Shown: one piece after another, positions 8,980 through 16,784 of the stretch | Layout: the number at the start of each line of letters is the position of its first letter | How positions within the stretch are numbered: position 1 is the stretch's first letter | Source of the DNA: Sphingobacteriales bacterium 50-39 | GTDB lineage: Bacteria > Bacteroidota > Bacteroidia > Chitinophagales > Chitinophagaceae | Direction: 5' to 3' | Length of the DNA: 64,000 nucleotides | Assembly: GCA_001898505.1 (NCBI GenBank) | Contig: MKTZ01000027.1 | Location: forward strand, 432,990-496,989 | Translations under genes and position numbers: made by a program | The notes under the pieces: generated by a model | Told to the model about the DNA's origin: nothing | What the model saw: the letters and a program-made list of their open reading frames with translations, nothing else | Database searches by the model: none

Positions 8980-9153
8980 CTACTTGTTCAATGCCAGTAC
9001 CGGCGTTGTTTTTGCGTCCTTTGGAGCTTTGGCGGGTTGATGGTGCGCCAGGGCAGACTTCAGATGCTGTAGCGGGCAATACCTGAAATGATGCATGGTG
9101 ATGCCGGCCGACAATAGCACTGTCGAGGAGAGAAGGACAATTTTTGTACGCAT
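8980..9153 (-). CDS. Small secreted or membrane-anchored hypothetical protein, 57 aa
   Basis: On the reverse strand an ATG at 9153 opens 57 codons ending in TAG at 8980. The predicted product has a classic signal-like N-terminus (MRTKIVLLSSTVLLSAGIT) followed by a short His/Lys/Ala-rich tail with HHFRYCPLQHLKSALAHH. It does not overlap the exporter gene, and no better gene occupies 8976-9302. I recognise no family. The rest of this gap (9154-9302) holds no convincing gene, only a weak GC hairpin at 9267-9281. Evidence is limited to the signal-like N-terminus and the placement, so this is a tentative gene. Confidence 0.5.
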   Translation of the reverse strand: MRTKIVLLSSTVLLSAGITMHHFRYCPLQHLKSALAHHQPAKAPKDAKTTPVLALNK

Positions 9154-9302
9154 TGTTGGTAATTTTAAAGATGAATAATAGAGATGTCCTTACGAAAATA
9201 ACCCCGGGGCGATGAGGAAAAGGGAAAGATAGGGTGAACAGGACAAAATACGGGTCGAGATGGACGGGGCAGAACCTGCCCGGCCTTGAGATTTAGCGGC
9301 CC

Positions 9303-10064
9303 TTATGATCTGGCCAGCCAGGATAAAAAAGGAGTTGTTTTTAATTTCCCCACCGTGATCTTTTCCGGAAAGGAAAATGTCAGATTGATCAATAATTTCC
9401 TCCCGAAATACTGTGAGACATCTTTTACCGCGACCCTGTTGACGAGGAATTGTCTGTTGGCCCTGAAAAAAGCGCCGGCTGCCATTTTTTCGAGCTCTTC
9501 CAGAGTATGGTTGATATAGAAATGCTGCTGATCGAAAGTGAGCAGGTGGGTCATTTCATGATGCAGATAAAAGAGGGCAATGTCCCCGATCCTTACCGGG
9601 GTGATCTTTTCTTTGTGATAGACCAGCACGCTGCGCTGTTCGTTCCTTTTGGGGTCTTCGAGCAGTTGGGCCACGCTGCCATAGGGCGGATGGTCCTTCG
9701 TGAATTTCTCTTTCAGACCCCTGTATTTTTCCAGGGAGCCCGCGATGGTTTTTGCCGTAAAAGGTTTGAGGATATAGTCGATGCCTGCTGCCCGGAAGGC
9801 CTGCAGCGCATATTCGTCGTAAGCCGTGCAGAAGATCACCGGGGCGGTGTTCTCGATGGTATCGAACAGCTTGAAGCTAAGTCCATCGCCCAGCTGTATG
9901 TCGCTGAAAATGAGATCAGGATCGTGGCCTTCTTCGAAGAAGGCTTTGGCTTCTTTTAATGATGCCAGGGTGGCCATGATCTCCGCCCGGGGTTCCGCCT
10001 TTTTTATACAGACAGCCAGGTCCCTGGCCGTGTGCTGTTCGTCCTCAATGATCACTACTTTCAT
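9303..10064 (-). CDS. LytTR-family response regulator
   Basis: The 253-residue protein has an N-terminal receiver domain (VVIIEDE acidic pocket, phospho-acceptor Asp in LIFSDIQL near 56, conserved Lys in YILKPF near 105) and a C-terminal LytTR DNA-binding domain (residues about 150-250, with FFRANRQFLVNR). It should be phosphorylated by the kinase encoded just upstream and regulate transcription. I prefer the ATG at 10064 over a TTG two codons upstream. The start lies inside the 3' end of the kinase gene with a 20-bp overlap, so the two are translationally coupled. Target genes are not evident from the sequence. Confidence 0.93.
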   Translation of the reverse strand: MKVVIIEDEQHTARDLAVCIKKAEPRAEIMATLASLKEAKAFFEEGHDPDLIFSDIQLGDGLSFKLFDTIENTAPVIFCTAYDEYALQAFRAAGIDYILKPFTAKTIAGSLEKYRGLKEKFTKDHPPYGSVAQLLEDPKRNEQRSVLVYHKEKITPVRIGDIALFYLHHEMTHLLTFDQQHFYINHTLEELEKMAAGAFFRANRQFLVNRVAVKDVSQYFGRKLLINLTFSFPEKITVGKLKTTPFLSWLARS

Positions 10065-11058
10065 ATTCAAGGGCTTTTATACTGACACTAAAAACATCAT
10101 TCTTTGCATCGATAACAATATCATCGCCCGATAATAGCCTGTATCGCTCCTGCAGGTTGGCGAGGCCTACGCCAGGGCCTTCGGTGAGGCTTTCCTTTTT
10201 CTGCCAGTTGTTGCTGACAGTGATGGTCCTGTCCTGTATGGAGATGGTGATGTGCAGGGGGCTGTCCGGGGTCAGGATATTGTGTTTGATCGCATTCTCC
10301 GCCAGCTGCTGGAGGGAAAAGGCCGGCAGATAATATGCGTTGTTCCCTACTTCGGGGATATGTACTTCGAGAGCGTTCCCAAAGCGGATCTTTTGCATTT
10401 CCAGGTAATTGACACAGAGATGCAGCTCGTCCTCCAGCCGGATGAGGTTGAGGGAATGGGAGGAAAGGGAGGATCGGAGGAATTCGGAGAGGCGTACAAG
10501 ATATTCCTCTGCATTCTCCGGGCTCACCGTCATCAGGGATTTCAGGGTACTGAGGGAGTTGAAGAGAAAATGGGGCTGGATCTGCTGTTTGAGCTGTTGA
10601 TTCACCGCCTCCATGTTCTTTAGCCGCAGCTGCTGGTTTTCCAGCTCGATGGCTGCTTTTTTCTCACGGGTGACGAGCAGGTCCTGGAGGATGAGAATGA
10701 CCGTATCGATGGAGAGGAATAATATCAGGTGAAAATGAAAGTAGGTGGAATGGAATCCGTGGTGACCCAGCTGCCCGGTATTGAACAAAAACAGGGAGAC
10801 GCCCCAGGCAATGACCAGGTTGATAAGAATGCTGATGATATATCTTTTTATTGCGACACCTTTGGTCCAGATCCACAGGAGTATATTCAGGCCCCAGAGC
10901 GTCAGGGCCAGTATCATGATCGTGAGAACGGAGATCAGCCATTTGTCGAATGGGTACCGGTCCATGATGGTGATGGGGGTGATGGCCATGGCCCCGATGA
11001 CCGGAGAGGTATACAAGGCGAATTTTAGCTGTTTCTTTATGTAAGGAGTGGCGGGCAT
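10045..11058 (-). CDS. LytS-type sensor histidine kinase (His_kinase PF06580 family)
   Basis: The 337-residue protein has four N-terminal membrane helices (within residues about 12-140), a short coiled linker (ENQQLRLKNMEAVNQQLKQQ) and a His_kinase domain with the phospho-acceptor histidine in QPHFLFNSL near 162. An HATPase region follows, with QQLAENAIKHN near 250 and GVGLANLQERYRLL as the glycine box. It pairs with the overlapping LytTR regulator gene. No extracytoplasmic sensor domain is visible, so the signal is probably sensed within the membrane. It is divergent from an AraC gene across a 47-bp gap. Confidence 0.93.
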   Translation of the reverse strand: MPATPYIKKQLKFALYTSPVIGAMAITPITIMDRYPFDKWLISVLTIMILALTLWGLNILLWIWTKGVAIKRYIISILINLVIAWGVSLFLFNTGQLGHHGFHSTYFHFHLILFLSIDTVILILQDLLVTREKKAAIELENQQLRLKNMEAVNQQLKQQIQPHFLFNSLSTLKSLMTVSPENAEEYLVRLSEFLRSSLSSHSLNLIRLEDELHLCVNYLEMQKIRFGNALEVHIPEVGNNAYYLPAFSLQQLAENAIKHNILTPDSPLHITISIQDRTITVSNNWQKKESLTEGPGVGLANLQERYRLLSGDDIVIDAKNDVFSVSIKALEYESSDH

Positions 11059-11062
11059 TGCC

Positions 11063-11070
11063 CAAATATA
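11063..11070 (-). promoter_or_regulatory. Possible -7 promoter element TATATTTG for the kinase-regulator pair
   Basis: Read on the reverse strand the bases are TATATTTG, an exact match to the Bacteroidota -7 consensus TAnnTTTG. It ends only 4 bp before the kinase ATG, so transcription would start at or near the start codon. No TTG is visible at the expected -33 spacing. The match may be by chance. Confidence 0.3.
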
Positions 11071-11105
11071 CAGATGCCGCAGGCTTTTTGTATCTTTAAG
11101 CGTAT

Positions 11106-12062
11106 ATGATCCTTCATGAATTCCCGGACATACAATGGCTGAAAGGGCAGATAGCCCGACGGTGGGACAACCGGGTGGGGTGGGGGAATCATTGTCTGGA
11201 TGCGGATGGTTTTCCCAGCGTCATCATCCATACCGTCAGCCGGGAATGTTTTCGCCCTGATATAAAGGGGCCTTTTTCCTTTTTTCTCAATCTGCGAGGC
11301 AGCAGCTCCTGTACCGTGGATGGGAGGACCACCCGTATAGGGGAAGACAGCTATTTTATTTCCAATGATGCGCAGACCTATACTTTACAAATAGAAGAGG
11401 GCGGAGGTGCGGAGACCTTCAATATTCATTTTGGCGAGCATTTTGCCGACTCGGTGTTACATGCCCTGGTCACGCCTGCGGACAGGATATTGGATCAGGG
11501 GACAGAAGGACGGGGGATCGCTTTTTCCTTTTTCAACCAGCTGCATGCGCGGGATGGCGTTTTTGATGCTCTTATCCACCAGATCGTACACCGCCATGCG
11601 GAGGATGGGTTTGATAAGATGCTGTTTGAAGAACAGCTGACCGCCTTACTGACCTATCATTTGCAACAGCATCGTTATATTGCCGACCTTGTGCGTAAAC
11701 TGCCGCCGGTGCGAATGTCAACACGCATACAGCTTTATAAGCAGCTGTCGCGCGCCATGGACCTTATCTGTTCGTCCCTTTCGTCGGAGGGCGGGGAGCT
11801 TTCTTTGGACGCGCTTGCTACCGAAGCCTGTCTGTCCAAATATCATTTCCTGCGACTGTTCCGAAGTGCGTACGGCTATTCGCCCCATGAATACATACAG
11901 CAACAGCGGATGGAAAAGGCGCGTACCCTCCTGGCCCGTAGTGATAAGCCCGTATCCGATGTGGCTGATCTGCTGGGGTTTGCCGATAGTCAATCCTTTA
12001 CCCGGCTCTTCACCCAGCGGATGGGGGTCTCTCCGTCCCGGTATCGTGCTTTTTCAAAATAG
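11106..12062 (+). CDS. AraC-family transcriptional regulator
   Basis: The 318-residue protein has an N-terminal sensing region of about 200 residues (cupin-like strands around FFLNLRGSSSCTVDGR) and a C-terminal AraC double helix-turn-helix. That domain contains LSLDALATEACLSKYHFLR (first HTH) and the signature from VSDVADLLGFADSQSFTRLF to GVSPSRYR (second HTH). It probably responds to a small ligand or to membrane or cell stress. It is divergent from the LytS/LytTR pair and 63 bp upstream of a seven-helix membrane protein gene, which it may regulate. The effector is unknown. Confidence 0.9.
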   Translation: MILHEFPDIQWLKGQIARRWDNRVGWGNHCLDADGFPSVIIHTVSRECFRPDIKGPFSFFLNLRGSSSCTVDGRTTRIGEDSYFISNDAQTYTLQIEEGGGAETFNIHFGEHFADSVLHALVTPADRILDQGTEGRGIAFSFFNQLHARDGVFDALIHQIVHRHAEDGFDKMLFEEQLTALLTYHLQQHRYIADLVRKLPPVRMSTRIQLYKQLSRAMDLICSSLSSEGGELSLDALATEACLSKYHFLRLFRSAYGYSPHEYIQQQRMEKARTLLARSDKPVSDVADLLGFADSQSFTRLFTQRMGVSPSRYRAFSK

Positions 12063-12125
12063 CAATTTTGGTTATGTGGGTTTGGCATCTTCTGTTGCAC
12101 CTTTGTGGTGAGAAGAAATAATACT

Positions 12126-12851
12126 ATGCAACATCCTTTATTCCCTGGTCTGTTATTGGGTCTGTGTGCCCTGGTCTGTATCCTGCTGGTGCTTCATGGG
12201 CTGCGAAAGGCCCTTGAGCGAAGCACGTGGGACAGGCCGAAACAACTGCGCGTGTATCGTGGAACTGTGTTTGTTTTTATGGTTTGGATCCTTTTGCTGG
12301 GCGTGCTGGCCCTGCGGGGTTTTTTTACCGAGTGGTTGGCGATCCCGCCCCGGATAGGTATGGCTGTGGCGCTGCCTTTGCCTTTTGTGTTATGGATCGC
12401 GCTGTCCGGGAAGGGGTCGGAGCTGTTGCGGCTTTTGCCGGCGCACTGGCCTGTCTATCTGCAATCATTCCGTGTCGTCGTGGAGGTGGCGTTGTGGCTG
12501 GCTGTGCGGGATGGAGCGTTGCCGGTGCAGCTGAGCTTTGAAGGGAGGAATTTTGATATACTCACGGGAATTTTTGCGGTGCCTGTTGGATACTATTGCT
12601 TTGTAAAGAAGAGCGCTCCTTCCTGGCTGGTGTTGGTGTATAATATCGGGGGGTTATTGTTACTGATCAATGTGCTCGTCATCGCTGTTCTATCCATGCC
12701 TACGCCGCTGCGTGTCTTTCACAACGAGCCGGCCAATACGCTGCTGGCTTATTTCCCTTATATCTATTTGCCCGGGGTGCTGGTGCCGCTGGCGTATACG
12801 CTGCATATATTCTCGCTTCGTCAGCGGAAAAAGAGTAATTTGGGGTACTAA
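12126..12851 (+). CDS. Seven-helix integral membrane protein of unknown function
   Basis: The 241-residue product has about seven hydrophobic segments: LLLGLCALVCILLVLHGL, VFVFMVWILLLGVLALRG, MAVALPLPFVLWIAL, VEVALWLAV, GIFAVPVGYYCF, LVYNIGGLLLLINVLVIAVL and YIYLPGVLVPLAYTL. I recognise no catalytic motif; conserved-looking features are FEGRNFDILTGI in a loop and FHNEPANTLLAYFPYIYLPG near the end. I use the ATG at 12126; an in-frame GTG at 12105 is possible. Following an AraC gene on the same strand, it may be that regulator's target. The ExbD-like lipoprotein gene starts 10 bp downstream. Confidence 0.72.
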   Translation: MQHPLFPGLLLGLCALVCILLVLHGLRKALERSTWDRPKQLRVYRGTVFVFMVWILLLGVLALRGFFTEWLAIPPRIGMAVALPLPFVLWIALSGKGSELLRLLPAHWPVYLQSFRVVVEVALWLAVRDGALPVQLSFEGRNFDILTGIFAVPVGYYCFVKKSAPSWLVLVYNIGGLLLLINVLVIAVLSMPTPLRVFHNEPANTLLAYFPYIYLPGVLVPLAYTLHIFSLRQRKKSNLGY

Positions 12852-12861
12852 ACCCCGCATT

Positions 12862-13617
12862 ATGAAGCAGCGGCCCTCTTTTTACTTACTGACGATCTTT
12901 TTGTTCATCGGCTGCGGGCATCGGGAAAGTCTTACCTGTATCGTCATGGGGTATGATTCCATCATTTATTATCATGGCAGCAGCGCCTATATGAAGGGTA
13001 TAAAAAGAGGCGTAGTTACGGACAGGGTATTTACGGAAGAGCTTTTTCATTCTGTTAAAAAGCATGGGTACTTGTTAACATTGAAACCCGGCGATGGTCA
13101 TGACGTGATGACCAACTTCCAGGAAATGGTGAACCTGGCCAATGATCATGGTGTCTCTGCTCGAAGAGTGCTTGCCATTGACACCAATGAAAGCAAGGCA
13201 TTTGGATCAACTACTCCGGAGGTAATTGAAAATGCCAAGGATGGAAAGTATGAACCGATGAAGCTGAACCTGCCCAGAGATGAGGATAATGGCGATACGA
13301 CCCTGAATAAATATCCCAAGTCAGCGCAATTGATCGTGCTCATTGCGGGGGATGATGAAGTATATGCATACCCGGGAGGCGATATGCAAAAAGGAAAGAA
13401 ATATACCTATGACGGGCTGGCAAATATGCTAAAGACGAGAGTAAAAGTGAAGCTCCTTTTTGTTGCACTGAGACCTTCCGGCAAATGCTCCTATAAAAAT
13501 ACCGTCGATGTCCTGGATATAATGAAGATCGCGGGTGTCGAACATTATGGGCTATTTGATATTAAGAAAGCAGAAGAGGATTACCTGTACCAGATGGCGC
13601 TAATAAAATCTATTTAA
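12862..13617 (+). CDS. Lipoprotein with ExbD/TolR-like periplasmic domain
   Basis: The 251-residue product begins with a lipoprotein-type signal (LLTIFLFIGCG, lipid cysteine near 18). Two regions resemble the periplasmic part of Bacteroidota ExbD proteins. One is SVKKHGYLLTLKPGDG, followed by ANDHGVSARRVLAIDTNE. The other is IVLIAGDDEVYAYPGGD, followed by CSYKNTVDVLDIMKIAG and HYGLFDIKKAEEDYL at the C-terminus. ExbD normally has an N-terminal membrane helix and works with ExbB and TonB, but neither is encoded nearby, so this would be a stand-alone derivative. I used the ATG at 12862; upstream in-frame codons fall inside the previous gene. The gene looks AT-richer than its neighbours. The ExbD relation is a moderate-confidence reading of motifs. 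Confidence 0.6.
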   Translation: MKQRPSFYLLTIFLFIGCGHRESLTCIVMGYDSIIYYHGSSAYMKGIKRGVVTDRVFTEELFHSVKKHGYLLTLKPGDGHDVMTNFQEMVNLANDHGVSARRVLAIDTNESKAFGSTTPEVIENAKDGKYEPMKLNLPRDEDNGDTTLNKYPKSAQLIVLIAGDDEVYAYPGGDMQKGKKYTYDGLANMLKTRVKVKLLFVALRPSGKCSYKNTVDVLDIMKIAGVEHYGLFDIKKAEEDYLYQMALIKSI

Positions 13618-13618
13618 T

Positions 13619-13705
13619 ATGTTGTCTGTAAATGAATTGATCTCTCAGTACGAGGTGTATACGGATGAAGAACTATACGGGGTCCTTGTTCAGATCGACG
13701 GGTAG
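13619..13705 (+). pseudogene. Truncated 28-codon remnant of a hypothetical gene
   Basis: An ATG one base after the ExbD-like gene's stop opens 28 codons (MLSVNELISQYEVYTDEE...) ending in TAG at 13703-13705. The acidic, helix-like start with LISQYEVYTDEEL followed by VQIDG looks like the head of a longer Bacteroidota membrane protein family in which the reading continues past this point. The frame stays open after the stop (FEKRVSQGV...) but soon runs into the 3' end of the opposing aminotransferase gene. I read it as the beginning of a deleted gene; a tiny real peptide cannot be excluded. Confidence 0.4.
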
Positions 13706-13722
13706 TTTGAGAAGCGGGTGAG

Positions 13723-14559
13723 TCAGGGAGTGACAGATGCTACCAATTTATCCAACTGGGTGCGCAGATGACGGGATACTGCTCCAGGAAAGCCGTCTCC
13801 CACGGGCCGGCCGTCTATTTGCAATACGGGGATGATGTGTTTGGTGGTGCTGGTGATGAATGCTTCGCGGGCATTGCGTACGTCTTCCAAAGAAACAGAG
13901 CGTTCTTCTATGGTTCCTATCTGTTGCGCCAGTTCCAGCACTTTTCCCCGGATGACGCCTTTTAAAATATTTTCATCGGGAGTGACAACCGTATCATCCT
14001 TTGTCACGATAAAGAAATTGGAGCGAGGGCATTCCGACATGAGGCCGTCGCGGTGGTAGAGCACGTCATCGGCATTTTTCTCCCGGATATAGGGTTGGAG
14101 CCAGATGGCCATGAGGTAGTCGATGGTCTTTACATCCGGCATTTGCCGGATATGGGGATAGGTCACCAGGCGTATGCCTTTTTCAAATGTGTCGGGGGTT
14201 GGGGGGTGGAGCGGGGTTTGTGTTATCACCAGATTGGGCTGTGCGAGCGTATATCCATCCGGTGAATAGCCGCCTGTGAGCGTGAGCTTGATGCCAGAGT
14301 GGGGGATATTGTTTTTATTTATCAATTGATGTATTACCAATGCTATCTCTTTCTTTGGTCTGATGGGAAGCCTTAGCCGGCCAGCGGAATGTGCGAATCG
14401 ATGGAGATGTTCATCCAGGAAAATGGGAGTATGATGGAGGGCCTTGCAAAAATCAAAGATCCCATAGCCTCTTTGAATGGCGAGGTCGCCGACAAGGAGG
14501 GATGCCTTTGAGGCCGGGATGAATTCATCGTTGACAAATACCAGTAGTTCCGACATCAT
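13723..14559 (-). CDS. PLP-dependent class IV aminotransferase (branched-chain/D-amino-acid type)
   Basis: The 278-residue protein is a fold-type IV PLP enzyme. The PLP lysine is in MPDVKTIDYL near 145, the cofactor-binding glutamate segment is GLMSECPRSNFF near 180, the phosphate-binding loop is NILKGVIRGKVLELA near 205, and the last conserved block is EAFITSTTKHIIPV near 240. The family includes branched-chain transaminase, D-amino-acid transaminase and aminodeoxychorismate lyase; sequence alone does not decide between them. Its ATG overlaps the stop of the upstream P1 peptidase gene (ATGA type), suggesting coupled translation and a shared role in amino-acid or peptide turnover. Confidence 0.88.
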   Translation of the reverse strand: MMSELLVFVNDEFIPASKASLLVGDLAIQRGYGIFDFCKALHHTPIFLDEHLHRFAHSAGRLRLPIRPKKEIALVIHQLINKNNIPHSGIKLTLTGGYSPDGYTLAQPNLVITQTPLHPPTPDTFEKGIRLVTYPHIRQMPDVKTIDYLMAIWLQPYIREKNADDVLYHRDGLMSECPRSNFFIVTKDDTVVTPDENILKGVIRGKVLELAQQIGTIEERSVSLEDVRNAREAFITSTTKHIIPVLQIDGRPVGDGFPGAVSRHLRTQLDKLVASVTP

Positions 14560-15698
14560 TTGATACGATTGTATTTCTTTAGTATCGGGATCAGTTTATC
14601 GATGGGAAGGGCTTCCACCGTCCCGTATTTGGCGCCTTTTGTAGTTTTAGCCGCCAGCAGGGAATTGATGATGGCTTCTTCCGTCGCCTCGATAGCGGCT
14701 AAGAACAAGGGTGTGACTGCCTCGTTATCCAGTACCCGTCCCGACAGCAGCGGGCTGGCAGACTGATAGGGTATGCGCAGCGAGTCGTTTGTGCTAAAAG
14801 CAATGACATAGTCGCCGCTGCCATTGGAGGCAATACCTCCTGTCTTTGCCAATCCCATAAAGGCCCTCTTTGCCAGTCTGCCCAGGTTACGGCTATCCAG
14901 GGGCGCGTCCGTCGCCACCACCATCATACAGGAGCCATCCACCGGGTTGTTGAGCTTGTCGCTCAGATAATATTTACCCAGCTCCTTGCCGACAGGGACG
15001 CCGTCTATTTGCAATACGCCTCCAAAATTCGTTTGTACGATGACACCAACCGTATAGCCGCCCAGGGAGGCGGGTAATTTTCTGCTGGCCGTGCCGATGC
15101 CGCCTTTGAACCCAAAACAGGTTGTGCCTGTCCCTGCGCCAACGCAACCTTCTTCCACTTTTCCGGATCGGGCTGTTTCGATGGCGTGCCAGACATCTTC
15201 TTTTTTTACGTGCATGCCACGGATGTCATTCAACTCCACGTCGTTGGTTTCGCCCACTACTGCGTTGACCGAGTAGACGTCCTCGTTGCCTTTCTGACGG
15301 AGCGTGTATTCCACGATCGCCTGTGTGGCGAGGCCTACGCTAAGGGTATTTGTAAGAACGATGGGAGTTTCGATATTACCCAGTTCCTGTACCTGTGTGC
15401 TGCCAGCCAGCTTGCCGAAGCCATTGCCGACGAAGATGGCTGCGGGGACTTTTTGCTGGAAGATATTGCCGTCGAAAGGGAGGATGGCCGTGACGCCTGT
15501 GTGGACCGAGTCGCCCTGATTAAGAGTGGTGTGGCCTACTTTTACTCCTGGTACGTCCGTGATGGCATTCCACTGTCCTGTCTGGAGAATGCCGATGTGA
15601 AGGCCCAGCTCGCGGGCGCGTTTGTTCTGGGCGGAGGCGGGGTGGAGGAGGGACAGGAGAAGGATGGCCGAAATAAGGCTTTTTTTAGCAGAGTGCAT
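14556..15698 (-). CDS. P1 family peptidase (DmpA/BapA-like aminopeptidase), secreted
   Basis: The 380-residue protein has a signal peptide (MHSAKKSLISAILLLSLLHPASA) and the DmpA fold. Landmarks are ITDVPGVKVGHTTL near 45, a GTGTTCFGFKGGIGTASR block, and the autocatalytic cleavage and nucleophile region ASNGSGDYVIAFST, where the serine becomes the new N-terminus of the beta subunit. Family members are N-terminal nucleophile hydrolases that remove amino acids from amides, D-peptides or beta-peptides. I chose the ATG at 15698 because it gives a clean signal peptide; the frame stays open further upstream without a plausible start. It forms an overlapping pair with the class IV aminotransferase. 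Confidence 0.92.
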   Translation of the reverse strand: MHSAKKSLISAILLLSLLHPASAQNKRARELGLHIGILQTGQWNAITDVPGVKVGHTTLNQGDSVHTGVTAILPFDGNIFQQKVPAAIFVGNGFGKLAGSTQVQELGNIETPIVLTNTLSVGLATQAIVEYTLRQKGNEDVYSVNAVVGETNDVELNDIRGMHVKKEDVWHAIETARSGKVEEGCVGAGTGTTCFGFKGGIGTASRKLPASLGGYTVGVIVQTNFGGVLQIDGVPVGKELGKYYLSDKLNNPVDGSCMMVVATDAPLDSRNLGRLAKRAFMGLAKTGGIASNGSGDYVIAFSTNDSLRIPYQSASPLLSGRVLDNEAVTPLFLAAIEATEEAIINSLLAAKTTKGAKYGTVEALPIDKLIPILKKYNRIK

Positions 15699-15742
15699 GC
15701 GGGGGGTGCTGTTTATTTTTCCTGTTAAGGTAAGGAATGTGC

Positions 15743-16744
15743 TTATATCTTCTCCGCCAAATAAGCCGCTACTTCTGCCAGACGGGTGGAGAAACCCCAT
15801 TCGTTGTCGTACCAGGAGGCGATCGACAGGAGGTTTCCCTGCTTGGCGGTCAGGGGCAGGTCCATCAGCGAAGAGTGCGGGTCCCTGACGATGCGGGAGG
15901 AGGCCCATTCTTCTTCCAGCACGTCCATTACACCTTTGAGCGGTCCTTCTTTTGCGGCTTTACGGAAGGCGTCATTTACTTCCTGTACGCTGCAATCTTT
16001 TTCTGTGACAAGGTTCAATTCAGCGATGCTGCCCGTGCGGGTGGGTACGCGATAAGCCTTGCCTGTGATCTTCAAGTCTTTCCAGATGAACTGTAATGCT
16101 CTTGCGGCGCCGGACGAGGAAGGGATGATATTTTCGGCGGCCGCCCAGGAGTCGCGTCTGTCCTTCATCGGCTGATCCGTCAGGGACTGAGAGTTGGTAT
16201 AGGAATGTACGGTAGAAAAGAGACCATATTGTATCCCGAAGTTTTCCAGGATAACTTTGATGGGAGCGGCGAGGGCATTGGTAGTACAGCTGCCCATGCT
16301 GATGATATGATGAGCGGCGGGATTGAATTGTTCGAGGTTGATCCCTTTCAACAGTACCGCGTCGCAATCCGCCAGCGTCTTGCTGGGTGCGCTGACCAGC
16401 ACATATTTGGCGCCCCTGTCGAGATGCGCCTGTGCCCCCGAGCGTACCGTGGCCCGGCCAGTGCAATCGACTACGAGGTCTACTCCCAGGGCGCCCCAGT
16501 CGGGTGTCTCTTTGGCGGCGTTGTGATAAGTTATCGTTTTGTTACCAATTTGTAAACTGCCTGTCTGTCCTGCCACCGGCTCGTGCCAGCGGCCGTAATT
16601 GGTATCCACCGCAAAGAGTGCGGCCAGTGTCGATTCATCCCTGATGTCCGAGACAGAGACAGGAACAAAGAGGTCTTTTTCGAGGCCGATGCGTAGGAGC
16701 TGTCTGCCGATGCGGCCAAATCCGTGGAGTGCGATCTTTGCCAT
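15743..16744 (-). CDS. gap: Glyceraldehyde-3-phosphate dehydrogenase, type I
   Basis: The 333-residue protein has the NAD-binding start ALHGFGRIGRQLLR, the catalytic cysteine in MGSCTTNALAAP near 152, the STVHSYTNSQSL segment with the catalytic histidine near 179, and the C-terminal SWYDNEWGFSTR. It oxidises glyceraldehyde 3-phosphate to 1,3-bisphosphoglycerate in glycolysis. The first residues deviate from the most usual INGFGRIGR form (HGFGRIG), and Bacteroidota commonly carry two gap genes, so this could be a second, specialised copy. It stands between the P1 peptidase gene (44 bp) and a permease gene (40 bp) on the same strand. Confidence 0.93.
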   Translation of the reverse strand: MAKIALHGFGRIGRQLLRIGLEKDLFVPVSVSDIRDESTLAALFAVDTNYGRWHEPVAGQTGSLQIGNKTITYHNAAKETPDWGALGVDLVVDCTGRATVRSGAQAHLDRGAKYVLVSAPSKTLADCDAVLLKGINLEQFNPAAHHIISMGSCTTNALAAPIKVILENFGIQYGLFSTVHSYTNSQSLTDQPMKDRRDSWAAAENIIPSSSGAARALQFIWKDLKITGKAYRVPTRTGSIAELNLVTEKDCSVQEVNDAFRKAAKEGPLKGVMDVLEEEWASSRIVRDPHSSLMDLPLTAKQGNLLSIASWYDNEWGFSTRLAEVAAYLAEKI

Positions 16745-16784
16745 AACGTGTTTTTTTGAGGAACAAAGTCATTTATCGATTTGT

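Noticed and set aside
9261..9285. Hairpin GGGCAG-AAC-CTGCCC downstream of the response regulator gene
   Set aside because: Six base pairs with no following T-run is too weak to call a terminator.
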